This document shows, piece by piece, positions 32,274 through 40,448 of a DNA stretch of 64,000 nucleotides. The number at the start of each line of letters is the position of its first letter. The stretch's first letter is position 1. The position numbers and the translations under genes are program-made. Under the pieces are notes generated by a model. That model saw nothing but the letters and a program-made list of their open reading frames with translations. It made no database searches and had not been told where the DNA came from. The stretch spans positions 1 through 64,000 of the forward strand of contig CAWJGF010000022.1 of NCBI GenBank assembly GCA_963842335.1, in the 5' to 3' direction. The DNA is from PALSA-600 sp963842335 (lineage in GTDB: Bacteria > Actinomycetota > Thermoleophilia > Gaiellales > Gaiellaceae).

Positions 32274-32879
32274 GTGACGGACCCACTCAGCAGGAGCCAG
32301 TTGTTCGCGCGAGGCGCGAAGGGAGGAACAGCACTCATCCTCGCGGGATCGGTCGCAGGCTCCCTGGTCCGCTCGGCATCAGCCGCCACGATTCCCGACG
32401 CCGATCTTGCCTATGCACGGCTCCTCGTCGGCGCCGAGTTGCTCGCACTCGACTTCTACACGCAGGCGATCGCGGCGAAGCAATTCGGCGCCGACGCCAC
32501 CAAGGCGCTGAAGCGAGCCTTCTTCAACGAGCAGGAGCACTACGCGGCCGTTTCCGAGATCCTCACGGGGGCCGCGCAGACCGCGGCAGCACCTGCAGAC
32601 TTCGACTTCGTCTACCCGGCGAAGACGTTCGACTCGAAAGGCGCGATCGTGAAGCTCGCGGTCGAGCTCGAGACGACGTTCCTCGGTGCCTACCTCGGAG
32701 CGGTCGACTCGCTGCAGACGAGCACGCTGAAGCTGTCGGTCGCTCGGATCGCGGCCAGCGAGGCTCAGCATCTCGGCGCCTTCACCCAGTTGGCAGGAGG
32801 CGATCCGATCGGGGTTTCGTTCCCGAACGCACTGACGATCGACGCAGTGTCCGACGCACTCGACCGCTACACGAGCTAG
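32274..32879 (+). CDS. ferritin-like domain protein
   Basis: A 201-residue protein. The N-terminus (SRSQLFARGAKGGTALILAG) resembles a weak twin-arginine/export signal ending near SAAT. The mature domain is a four-helix bundle with diiron-type ligands: GAELLALDFY, NEQEHY (ExxH), AVELETTFLGAY and SEAQHLGAF (ExxH). It may be an exported ferritin-like/DUF4439-type protein. GTG 32274 follows GAAGAGGAGC. It directly precedes the molybdate genes (11 bases), so it may belong to that operon. Confidence 0.7.
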   Translation: MTDPLSRSQLFARGAKGGTALILAGSVAGSLVRSASAATIPDADLAYARLLVGAELLALDFYTQAIAAKQFGADATKALKRAFFNEQEHYAAVSEILTGAAQTAAAPADFDFVYPAKTFDSKGAIVKLAVELETTFLGAYLGAVDSLQTSTLKLSVARIAASEAQHLGAFTQLAGGDPIGVSFPNALTIDAVSDALDRYTS

Positions 32880-32890
32880 AGGGGGAAGCA

Positions 32891-33271
32891 ATGCCGCGCG
32901 AGTTCTACAGCGCAAGTGAGGCGGCGCGCACGCTCGGGATCAGTCTCGACACGCTGCGCCGTTGGGACAGCCAGGGCCGGATCAAGACGCGCCGCGACCC
33001 GAGCAATCGCAGGCTCGTCTCGGCGAAGGAGATCGAGCGGCTCCGGGGCGGCGCACGCGCCGAGCACCAGGTCAGCGCACGCAATCGCTTCAGCGGAATC
33101 GTTCGTGACGTGAAGATCGAAGGGCTGATGGCGCAGGTCGAAATGGTCATCACCGAGCCGGCGGTGCTCACCGCGATCGTCACGGCGGATGCGGTCGAGG
33201 AACTGGCAATCAAGCCCGGGAATCACGTCGTGGCGGTCATCAAATCCACCTCCGTCATGGTCGAGCATTGA
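32891..33271 (+). CDS. MerR-type HTH fused to a molybdate-binding TOBE domain
   Basis: A 126-residue protein. Residues 1-60 are an excisionase/MerR-like winged helix (YSASEAARTLGISLDTLRRW, NRRLVSAKEIERL); residues about 66-126 are one Mop/TOBE domain (FSGIVRDVKIEGLMAQVEMV, then IKPGNHVVAVIKSTSVMV) that binds molybdate as an oligomer. It resembles the actinobacterial ModE substitute and probably senses molybdate to control this operon. GGGGGAAG precedes its ATG; modA begins 17 bases after its stop. Confidence 0.85.
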   Translation: MPREFYSASEAARTLGISLDTLRRWDSQGRIKTRRDPSNRRLVSAKEIERLRGGARAEHQVSARNRFSGIVRDVKIEGLMAQVEMVITEPAVLTAIVTADAVEELAIKPGNHVVAVIKSTSVMVEH

Positions 33272-33288
33272 GAAAGGGGACCATCCCA

Positions 33289-34086
33289 GTGCACGTTTCG
33301 ACCGAGCACATCGCACCGCGTGGATTCGCCGCGTTTGTGGCGGCGCTGATCACGGCGCTCCTCGTCGTCGCCGGGGCCGGTGCGGAAGCGAGTCAGCATG
33401 CATCGCCCAAGGTCAGCGGGATCACCGTCTACGCCGCGTCGTCGCTCACCGATGTCTTCCCGCAGATCGACAAGGGCCCGAAGTACTCGTTCGGCGCATC
33501 GAGCACGCTTGCGGCCCAGATCACGCAAGGCGCGCCGGCCGACGTCTTCGCTTCCGCGAACACGACGATCCCCGATCAGTTGTTTGCGAAGGGGCTCGTG
33601 CAGAAGCCCGTCATCTTCACGCGCAATCGGCTCGTGCTGGTCGTCCCGACGTCGAATCCCGCCGGGATCCATAGCGTCTACGACCTCAAGAAGCCCGGCA
33701 TCAAGCTGGTGATCGCGGCAGCCGCGGTCCCCGTCGGCAGCTACACGCTGCAAGTCCTGAAGCAAATGGCGCTCACGAGCGTGCTCTCGAATGTCGTCAG
33801 CCGCGAGTCGGACGTACGCAGCGTGCTCTCCAAGGTCGCGCTCGGCGAGGCGGACGCCGGGTTCGTCTACTCGACCGACGCGAAAACCGTCCCCGGCAAG
33901 GTGAACGTGATCAAGATCCCCGCGTGGGCGCAGCCGAAGGTGACCTATGAAATGGCTGTCGTCTCCTCCAGCGCGAACAAGGCAGCGGCGCAGGCCTACA
34001 TCAAAGAGGTGCTGAGCAAGGCCGGGCAGAAGAAGATGCTCGCCGCCGGGTTCCTGCCGATCCCGACGACCAAGTCGGGCTATTGA
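33289..34086 (+). CDS. modA: molybdate ABC transporter substrate-binding protein
   Basis: A 265-residue exported binding protein: signal peptide (FVAALITALLVVAGAGAEAS), then ITVYAASSLTDVFPQ and FGASSTLAAQITQGAPADVF, the oxyanion-binding Ser clusters of ModA. The C-terminal VGSYTLQVLKQM and GEADAGFVYSTDA complete the two lobes. There is no lipobox Cys, so anchoring is unclear. GTG 33289 is used because AAAGGGGA lies 8 bases before it; the TTG 21 bases upstream has none. Confidence 0.9.
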   Translation: MHVSTEHIAPRGFAAFVAALITALLVVAGAGAEASQHASPKVSGITVYAASSLTDVFPQIDKGPKYSFGASSTLAAQITQGAPADVFASANTTIPDQLFAKGLVQKPVIFTRNRLVLVVPTSNPAGIHSVYDLKKPGIKLVIAAAAVPVGSYTLQVLKQMALTSVLSNVVSRESDVRSVLSKVALGEADAGFVYSTDAKTVPGKVNVIKIPAWAQPKVTYEMAVVSSSANKAAAQAYIKEVLSKAGQKKMLAAGFLPIPTTKSGY

Positions 34087-34087
34087 G

Positions 34088-34936
34088 GTGGGCGGGGGCG
34101 GGCAGGCCATCCGTCGAGGCCTGCTCGCCCTCGCCTACTTCGTCGCCACGGCGATCACGCTCGGGTTCCTTGCGCTGCCTGTCGTGGCGATCTTCGTGCA
34201 CGTCCCGCCGGGAGAGCTCATCGACCAGCTCTCGAACCCGGTCGTGACCGACGCGCTGATCGTGAGCTTCAAGACGACTCTGATCGCCCAGGCACTGGTG
34301 CTGCTGTTCGGCACGCCGACTGCGTACCTGCTCGCGAGCCGTCGTTTCCCCGGTCGTGCGCTTGCCATCACCCTCGTGGAGTTGCCACTGGTGCTGCCAC
34401 CCGCCGTCGCCGGCATCGGCCTGCTCGTCGCGTTCGGCCGCTTCGGACTGCTCGGCTCCACGTTCCAGGCTGCGGGAATCACGATCCCGTTCACACAGAC
34501 CGCGGTCACGCTCGCGGTTGCGTTCGTCGCGAGCCCGCTGTACATCCGGCAGGCGATCGCTGCGTTCGAGGCCGTCGATCCGAATCTCGTGGCGGCCTCC
34601 CGCACTCTCGGGGCCGGGCCTGCGCGCACGTTCTTCCGCGTGGTGCTTCCGCTCGCCCGCGGTGGGCTCGCCGCCGGGGAGGCGCTCGCATTCGCGCGCG
34701 GGCTCGGGGAGTTCGGTGCGACGATCATGTTCGCCGGCAGCCTGCAGAAGGTCACTCAGACGCTTCCGCTTGCGATCTATGCGGAGTTCGAGGTCAACTT
34801 CGACGTCACACTCGCAATCAGCGCGCTGCTCGTCATCATCAGCGGTGCGATCCTGATCTCGCTCAAGCTCAGCTCCCTATGGCAACCCTCAGCGCAGACT
34901 TCACGCTCCCGCTTCGCGCGTTTGAGCTGGAGCTAG
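34088..34936 (+). CDS. modB: molybdate ABC transporter permease
   Basis: A 282-residue permease with about six helices. The EAA loop FEAVDPNLVAASRTLGAGPA contacts ModC, and ARGLGEFGATIMFAG is the ModB C-terminal signature. It forms the membrane channel for molybdate (or tungstate). GTG start 1 base after the modA stop. Its last 58 bases overlap the modC start, and the overlapped part encodes a Ser/Arg-rich tail (SAQTSRSRFARLSWS) without an obvious role. Confidence 0.9.
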   Translation: MGGGGQAIRRGLLALAYFVATAITLGFLALPVVAIFVHVPPGELIDQLSNPVVTDALIVSFKTTLIAQALVLLFGTPTAYLLASRRFPGRALAITLVELPLVLPPAVAGIGLLVAFGRFGLLGSTFQAAGITIPFTQTAVTLAVAFVASPLYIRQAIAAFEAVDPNLVAASRTLGAGPARTFFRVVLPLARGGLAAGEALAFARGLGEFGATIMFAGSLQKVTQTLPLAIYAEFEVNFDVTLAISALLVIISGAILISLKLSSLWQPSAQTSRSRFARLSWS

Positions 34937-35922
34937 CGCTCGAGGTCGACCGCACCGTTGCGCTCGTCGGTCCCTCCGGGGCCGGCAAGACCTCGGTGCT
35001 GCGCGCGATCGCGGGACTCGTCCGTCCGCCCCGCGGCCGGATCGCGCTGGGTGACGACGTCTGGCTCGACACCGAGCGCCGGATCTTCCGGAAGCCCGAC
35101 GAGCGTCGCGTCGGGCTCGTGTTCCAGGAGTACGCGCTCTTCCCGCACCTCACCGTGCGCCAGAACGTCGCGTATGCCGGCAAGGAACGCGCGGACGAAT
35201 ACCTCGAGCGGTTTCGGATCTCACACCTCGCGGCTGCGCACCCGGGCGCGCTTTCCGGCGGCGAGCGCCAGCGCGTTGCCCTCGCTCGGTCGCTCGCACG
35301 CGCGCCCGGAGTGATCCTGCTCGACGAGCCGCTCTCCGCGCTCGACGCACACACAAAGGGCACGGTTCGCGCGGAGCTGCAGGAGTTGCTACGCGAGCTT
35401 GCGCTTCCGACCATCCTCGTCACCCACGACTTCGAGGACGCCGCAGCGCTCGCGGACCAGGTCGGCGTCATCGTCGACGGGCGTCTGCGCCAGTTCGCAA
35501 CGCCGGCCGACCTGGTCGAAAGGCCGAGGGACGCCTATGTCGCCTCGTTCACCGGAGCCAACCTGCTCCGCGGCAGCGCGCGCCGGATCGACGACGACAT
35601 GACGCTCGTGCAGCTCGAGACGGGCGAGCTCGTCTACTCGACCGAGTGGGGAGAGGGAGACGTCGGCGTCGTCGTCTATCCATGGGAGGTCTCGATCGGG
35701 CGCCTCCACGAGCAGCGCTCGGCACGTACGGGATCCGCGCTGAACCTGATCGAGGGAGAGATCCGCTCCGTGGTTGAGATCGGCAATCGGGTTCGTGTTC
35801 GGGTCGGGCCGATCACCGCTGAGGTGACCGCGTCGTCCGCCGACAGGCTCGAGCTCGCCCGCGGCGGCACGGCGGTCGCAACCTTCAAGGCGACCGGCAC
35901 GCGGCTCGTCCCACTCGCCTGA
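34879..35922 (+). CDS. modC: molybdate ABC transporter ATP-binding protein
   Basis: A 347-residue ATPase: GPSGAGKTS (Walker A), LSGGERQRVALAR (signature), VILLDEPLSALD (Walker B) and VTHDFED (switch His). The last about 110 residues are a TOBE regulatory domain (LIEGEIRSVVEIGNRVRVRV) that senses molybdate. It powers ModB. The ATG lies inside modB, an unusually long overlap for this gene pair. Confidence 0.92.
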   Translation: MATLSADFTLPLRAFELELALEVDRTVALVGPSGAGKTSVLRAIAGLVRPPRGRIALGDDVWLDTERRIFRKPDERRVGLVFQEYALFPHLTVRQNVAYAGKERADEYLERFRISHLAAAHPGALSGGERQRVALARSLARAPGVILLDEPLSALDAHTKGTVRAELQELLRELALPTILVTHDFEDAAALADQVGVIVDGRLRQFATPADLVERPRDAYVASFTGANLLRGSARRIDDDMTLVQLETGELVYSTEWGEGDVGVVVYPWEVSIGRLHEQRSARTGSALNLIEGEIRSVVEIGNRVRVRVGPITAEVTASSADRLELARGGTAVATFKATGTRLVPLA

Positions 35923-36024
35923 GCCTCAGCAACCGATTCTCAGCGAACTCTCTGCTCGCTCGCACGCCGCTCCAACCCGCGCCCGCGACCGTGGAGACGT
36001 CAACCTCTACGAAGGGAGCAAGAA

Positions 36025-36447
36025 ATGACTACCTCGGTGAACGGCAAGCGGCGCTCATACCGCCACGTGCTCGTCAGCGCTGCGGTCGCACTCGGCGTCG
36101 CGTTCGGCAGTTATGGCATCGCGAGCGCGGCGAGTGGTGCGGGGTCGAGCACCACGACGAACTCCGCGCCCGCGCAGACCAACACGGCGCCCGGAGCACC
36201 ACCGGGTGCGAGCGCGTCGAATCCCTGGGGCAATCAGCGCAGCGACGAGACCCTGCTCACGGGTGACGCGCTCGCCAAGGTGAAGGCGATCGCGCTCGAC
36301 AAGGTCCAGGGCGGGACGATCGTCCGGGTGGAGACCGACGCCGACGGCCACGCCGCCTACGAGGCGCACGTGGTGAAGGCCGACGGATCGCCGGTGACGG
36401 TGTATGTCGACAAGGACTTCACGTTCGTCAGCGTCGAGACGCGCTGA
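36025..36447 (+). CDS. secreted PepSY-domain protein
   Basis: A 140-residue exported protein: signal peptide (HVLVSAAVALGVAFGSYGIA, cleavage near SAAS), a low-complexity Thr/Ala/Pro linker, then a PepSY fold (LTGDALAKVKAIALDKVQGG, VRVETDADGHAAYEAHVVKA, VTVYVDKDFTFVSV). PepSY domains often inhibit extracellular proteases or bind metals or peptides. GAAGGGAG precedes ATG 36025. A GC-rich hairpin with a 12-bp stem follows. Confidence 0.85.
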   Translation: MTTSVNGKRRSYRHVLVSAAVALGVAFGSYGIASAASGAGSSTTTNSAPAQTNTAPGAPPGASASNPWGNQRSDETLLTGDALAKVKAIALDKVQGGTIVRVETDADGHAAYEAHVVKADGSPVTVYVDKDFTFVSVETR

Positions 36448-36463
36448 GCCATCAACGTGGTGT

Positions 36464-36490
36464 GGGGGGCCGGCGAGTCGCCGGCCCCCC
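36464..36490. terminator. bidirectional hairpin terminator
   Basis: A 12-bp perfect stem (GGGGGGCCGGCG, 3-base loop AGT) fills the gap between the PepSY gene and the convergent LuxR ATPase gene, starting 17 bases after the PepSY stop and ending right at the other stop. Confidence 0.75.
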
Positions 36491-36491
36491 G

Positions 36492-39251
36492 CTATGTCCT
36501 CAGCGGCTCGGCTGTCGTCTCCGCGGTCTTCAACGCTGCGCTGAGCGCCTCACGCGAGTTGATGTCGAGCTTGCGATAGATATGTCGCAGGTGGTACTCG
36601 ACGGTCTTCGGGCTCAAGAAGAGCGTTGCAGCAGCCTCGCGTGTGGTGCGTCCTTCGGAAAGCAGGAGGCCGATCTGGAGCTCCTGAGGAGTGAGTGCGT
36701 CGACCGTGCTCGCGTCGCGGCGACGCGCCGTCTCACCCGTCGCCGCAAGCTCCGCGGTTGCCTGCTCGGCCCACGGCTCGGCTCCGATCCGGTCGAAGAG
36801 CTCGATTGCGGCGCGCAGTTCTCCCCGTGCACGAACACGCTGCCGGGCCCGGCGTAGACGCGCACCGTAGGCAAGCCGCGTCCTCGCGATCTCGAACACG
36901 TCGTCGGTCGGCTCGTGGAGCCTCAGCGCTTCCTCGAAGCACTCCACGATCTCGCCGGGGGCGGCCAGGAGGCCACGGGAGCGGTGCAGTCGCGCGAGCG
37001 CCCACGGTCTGTTCTTCTCATGTGCGCGGCGGGCGTAGGGCTCGAGGATCGCCAGTGCATCGTCTCGACGGCCGAGACGGAGATACGCATCGACCAGGTC
37101 CGGTGCAGGCCAGAGGTCGACGTCGGCGACTCTGAGCTCGTCGAGGAACGCCTGCTGCTCCTCGAAGTGCTCGACTGCTGCAGCCGCATCGCCACGCCCG
37201 AGCTCGAGCTCGCCGAGCGCGGCGATCGCCCACAGAGCCGAGGTCCCGAGCCCGAGCTCCGCGCAAATCTCGCGGGCAGCGCGAGCGTTCGCGATGCATT
37301 CGTCGGTCTTGCCGAGGCGTGCCTCGACACGTGCGAGGCCCGCGAGCGCCGCTGCGAGCTCTGAGGGTTGGCCCGTCTCGCGCGCGTGCCGGGCCGCTTC
37401 GTGGAAGTCGGCCTCGGCCGCCGCTGTTCGCCCGGTCGACATCTCGTGCAGAGCGATGTGCAGCAGAAGGCGCGGCAGCACGCCGAGTGTCGTCTGAGCG
37501 CGGGCGGCCTCGATTGCCCGGTCGATCAGCGCTCGCCCGGCGTCGGCTTCGCGCAGCCAGAGATGGGGCATTGCGGCCCAGCCGAGCAGCAGAGGATCGC
37601 GCTGCATCTCGTCGGAGTTCTCGAAGACTTCAGCGGCCCGTTGGAGATGGACGGCGTTTCCGTCGACGTGGCCGGCGAGGATCCCGGCCATTCCCAGGAG
37701 AATCGACGTGAAGAACGCCGAGCGTTCGTCTTCGCCCGCATCGATCGCGGCTGCGCGGTGCGCCGTCTCCAGCAGGCGCTCTGCGTCACCCGCGGAGAAG
37801 CACGCGTAGCCCGCCTCGGCGAGCATGGCGATCGCAAGCGCCGGATCGTCGTCGGCGGCGCTCAGCGCACCAGTCGTCAGCAACCCGTAGCTCGTCATCA
37901 CCGGTTCGCTCCGCATCCCGACGTGCGCTCGGAGGTGATCGATCCGGAGCGTGAGCCGACGGTCGGTCGAAGAGGTGTGGGCTTCGCCGAGCAGCGAGAT
38001 CGCCCTTGGGCCGGCGCCGGCCAGCCAGGCGGAGTCTGCGGCGTCGTACAAGAGTTGGCCGCGGCGGTCGTCCGTGGTCGCGAGCTGAGCCGACCGCTCG
38101 AAAGCAGCTGCGGCGACGACGTAGGCGCTCCGGGCACGCGCGCGTGTACCTGCCTGCTCGAGCGCCGCCGAAGCGATGTCGTCGAGCCCGGTCGCTGCCG
38201 ACGAGAGATGCCACGCACGACGGTCGATGTCACGATCCGGCAGCGCGTCGGCAAGAGCGCGATGCGCGAGCCGTCGCTCCGCTGAAGTCGCATCGCCGTA
38301 GACCGCCGACCGGGCGAGCGGGTGACGGAACTCGAGGGTCGCGCCCTCGCTCCGCACGAGACCGGTGCGTTCGGCCGCCGCGAGGTCGGCGGCAGTCAGC
38401 CCGAAACTCACCGCGGCACGGAGCAGAACGTCGAGCGCTCCGCCGTCATTCGCGGCCGCGAGCACGAGGAGCTGCCGAGTGCTGTCGGGTAGCGCCGACG
38501 ACTGGCGCATGAAGGCGCGCGTGATGCTTGTCGAGACAGGCACCGGGCCACTCCACGGCAGCTCGGCGAGGCGCGCAGCGTCGGGCGCCAGCTCGAGGAG
38601 AGCGAGCGGGTTACCGAGCGTCGAGCGATAGAGCCGCTCCGCGATCTCGGCGGAGACCGGCGCGCCCTCGCCGCCGAGCAGCTCAGCCGCGCTCTGCTCG
38701 TCGAGGCCCGCCAGGTGCAACGTCGGGAGATCCGCACCATCGAGCATTGACGGCTCGTTGTCCCGCGAGGTCAGGATGACCGCGATCGGGTCGGCGACGA
38801 GCCGTCGCACTGCGAACAGGAGCGCTTCGGCGCTCGAGCCGTCGAGCCAGTGCACGTCGTCGACGAGTACCAGCACCGGCAGGTCCTCGGCGTAGGCGGC
38901 CAGCAGGCTCAGTGTCGCCGCGCCGACGGCGAAGCGGTCTCGTGCCCGCGGCGGCCGAAGGGCGAGCGCGCCCCCGAGCGCATTCGACTGCGGCTTGGGG
39001 ATCGCGTCGAGCGCCCCGAGCGCGGGCCGCAGCAACTCGAGCAGACCCCCGAACGGGACCTGCGCCTCCGACTCGATGCCGCGGGCTCGCAGCACGCGCA
39101 TTCCGGTGGCGGCCGAGGCGGCGTGCTCCAGGAGGGCCGTCTTGCCGATCCCGGGCTCGCCGATGATTGCCAGCACAGCGCTCCGGCCCTCCCGCGCGCT
39201 TTGGAGCAACGCCTCGAGAGCGGTGGTCTCACGGTTGCGCCCGAGGAGCAC
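36492..39251 (-). CDS. large LuxR-family (LAL) ATP-dependent regulator
   Basis: A 919-residue STAND-class regulator beginning MLLGRNRETTALEALL. GEPGIGKTALLEHAA (about residues 31-45) is Walker A, VLVLVDDVHWLDGSSAEALL Walker B, followed by the TPR-like helical middle and a C-terminal LuxR helix-turn-helix (LTPQELQIGLLLSEGRTTRE, LSPKTVEYHLRHIYRKL). It belongs to a different branch from the MalT-type copy at 12636 because the ATPase is at the extreme N-terminus. Signal and targets unknown. It is divergent from the methyltransferase gene across 120 bases that hold TACCGT, a -10 candidate for the latter. Confidence 0.88.
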   Translation of the reverse strand: MLLGRNRETTALEALLQSAREGRSAVLAIIGEPGIGKTALLEHAASAATGMRVLRARGIESEAQVPFGGLLELLRPALGALDAIPKPQSNALGGALALRPPRARDRFAVGAATLSLLAAYAEDLPVLVLVDDVHWLDGSSAEALLFAVRRLVADPIAVILTSRDNEPSMLDGADLPTLHLAGLDEQSAAELLGGEGAPVSAEIAERLYRSTLGNPLALLELAPDAARLAELPWSGPVPVSTSITRAFMRQSSALPDSTRQLLVLAAANDGGALDVLLRAAVSFGLTAADLAAAERTGLVRSEGATLEFRHPLARSAVYGDATSAERRLAHRALADALPDRDIDRRAWHLSSAATGLDDIASAALEQAGTRARARSAYVVAAAAFERSAQLATTDDRRGQLLYDAADSAWLAGAGPRAISLLGEAHTSSTDRRLTLRIDHLRAHVGMRSEPVMTSYGLLTTGALSAADDDPALAIAMLAEAGYACFSAGDAERLLETAHRAAAIDAGEDERSAFFTSILLGMAGILAGHVDGNAVHLQRAAEVFENSDEMQRDPLLLGWAAMPHLWLREADAGRALIDRAIEAARAQTTLGVLPRLLLHIALHEMSTGRTAAAEADFHEAARHARETGQPSELAAALAGLARVEARLGKTDECIANARAAREICAELGLGTSALWAIAALGELELGRGDAAAAVEHFEEQQAFLDELRVADVDLWPAPDLVDAYLRLGRRDDALAILEPYARRAHEKNRPWALARLHRSRGLLAAPGEIVECFEEALRLHEPTDDVFEIARTRLAYGARLRRARQRVRARGELRAAIELFDRIGAEPWAEQATAELAATGETARRRDASTVDALTPQELQIGLLLSEGRTTREAAATLFLSPKTVEYHLRHIYRKLDINSREALSAALKTAETTAEPLRT

Positions 39252-39371
39252 CTGATCGATTGTAGGAGCCTTCCGATGCCTTTTTTCGCGCTCAGGACCA
39301 GGTGGCCCCCGGAAGCGATCCCAGCGAGTCGTTCCCTACCGTCGCTCGAGACATCGACGGAGGAGGAGTAG

Positions 39372-40448
39372 ATGGCCACCATTGAACAGGCACCCCTCGA
39401 CCCGGCCAAGCTGGAGGCATTCGTCTTCAGGGCCGTGGACGAGGTCGGCGCGACACTGAACGCCGCGCTCGTCGTGATGGGCGACAAGCTCGGTCTCTAT
39501 CGCGCGATGGCGGGCGCCGGCCCACTCGACCCGGGTGAGATCGCGCAGCGGGCCGGGGTTGCGGAGCGGTACGTGCGTGAATGGCTGAACGCGCAGGCCG
39601 CCGGCGGATTCGTCGAATACGACGCGGCGAGTGGCCGCTACACGCTGCCGCCCGAGCAGGCGAACGCTCTCACCGACGAGAACAGCCCCGCGTACCTCCC
39701 GGGCTTCTTTCAGATCGCGGTCGGCTCAGTGATCGACTCGCCGCGGATCACCGAGGCGGCTCGGAGCGGCGACGGAGTCGGCTGGCACGACCACGTCCAT
39801 GACGTTCACGACGGTTGCGAGCGGTTCTTCCGTCCTGGCTACAACGCCAATCTCGTCAGCTCCTGGTTGCCCGCACTCGACGGCGTCGTCGAGAAGCTCG
39901 AGCAGGGTGCGACTGTGGCTGACGTCGGCTGCGGCCACGGCTCGTCGACGATTCTCATGGCGCAGGCGTTTCCGAACTCGACGTTCGTGGGCGCGGACTA
40001 TCACGAGGAAGGCATCGCAACCGCACGCGCGCGCGCCGAGGAGGCCGGCGTCGCCGATCGTGCCCGGTTTGAGGTTGCGCCGGCTGCGGGCTACAGCGGC
40101 AAGGGCTACGACCTCGTGACGATGTTCGACTGCCTCCACGACATGGGCGACCCGATCGGAGCTGCACGCCACGTCCGAGACACCCTTGCGGCTGACGGCA
40201 CGTGGATGATCGTCGAGCCCGCTGCGGGCGATCGCGTCGAGGACAACCTCAACCCGGTCGGGCGTGCCTACTACGGGTTCTCGACCCTGTTGTGCACACC
40301 TGCCTCGCTGTCGCAGGAGGTCGGGCTAGCGCTCGGCGCTCAGGCCGGCGAAGCCCGGCTGCGCGACATCGTCACCTCCGGCGGCTTTCAGCGGGTTCGC
40401 CGGGCGGCGGAGACGCCCTTCAACATGGTGCTCGAGGCGCGTCCCTGA
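39372..40448 (+). CDS. class I SAM-dependent methyltransferase with winged-helix N-domain
   Basis: A 358-residue methyltransferase. The N-terminal about 100 residues form a dimerisation/winged-helix domain (DPGEIAQRAGVAERYVREWL) like that of small-molecule O-methyltransferases. VADVGCGHGSS (motif I), TFVGADYHEEG (motif II) and VTMFDCLHDMGD (motif IV/post) form the SAM fold. The substrate is unknown. AGGAGGAG before the ATG is a strong ribosome site. The next gene's frame begins within its last codons. Confidence 0.85.
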   Translation: MATIEQAPLDPAKLEAFVFRAVDEVGATLNAALVVMGDKLGLYRAMAGAGPLDPGEIAQRAGVAERYVREWLNAQAAGGFVEYDAASGRYTLPPEQANALTDENSPAYLPGFFQIAVGSVIDSPRITEAARSGDGVGWHDHVHDVHDGCERFFRPGYNANLVSSWLPALDGVVEKLEQGATVADVGCGHGSSTILMAQAFPNSTFVGADYHEEGIATARARAEEAGVADRARFEVAPAAGYSGKGYDLVTMFDCLHDMGDPIGAARHVRDTLAADGTWMIVEPAAGDRVEDNLNPVGRAYYGFSTLLCTPASLSQEVGLALGAQAGEARLRDIVTSGGFQRVRRAAETPFNMVLEARP

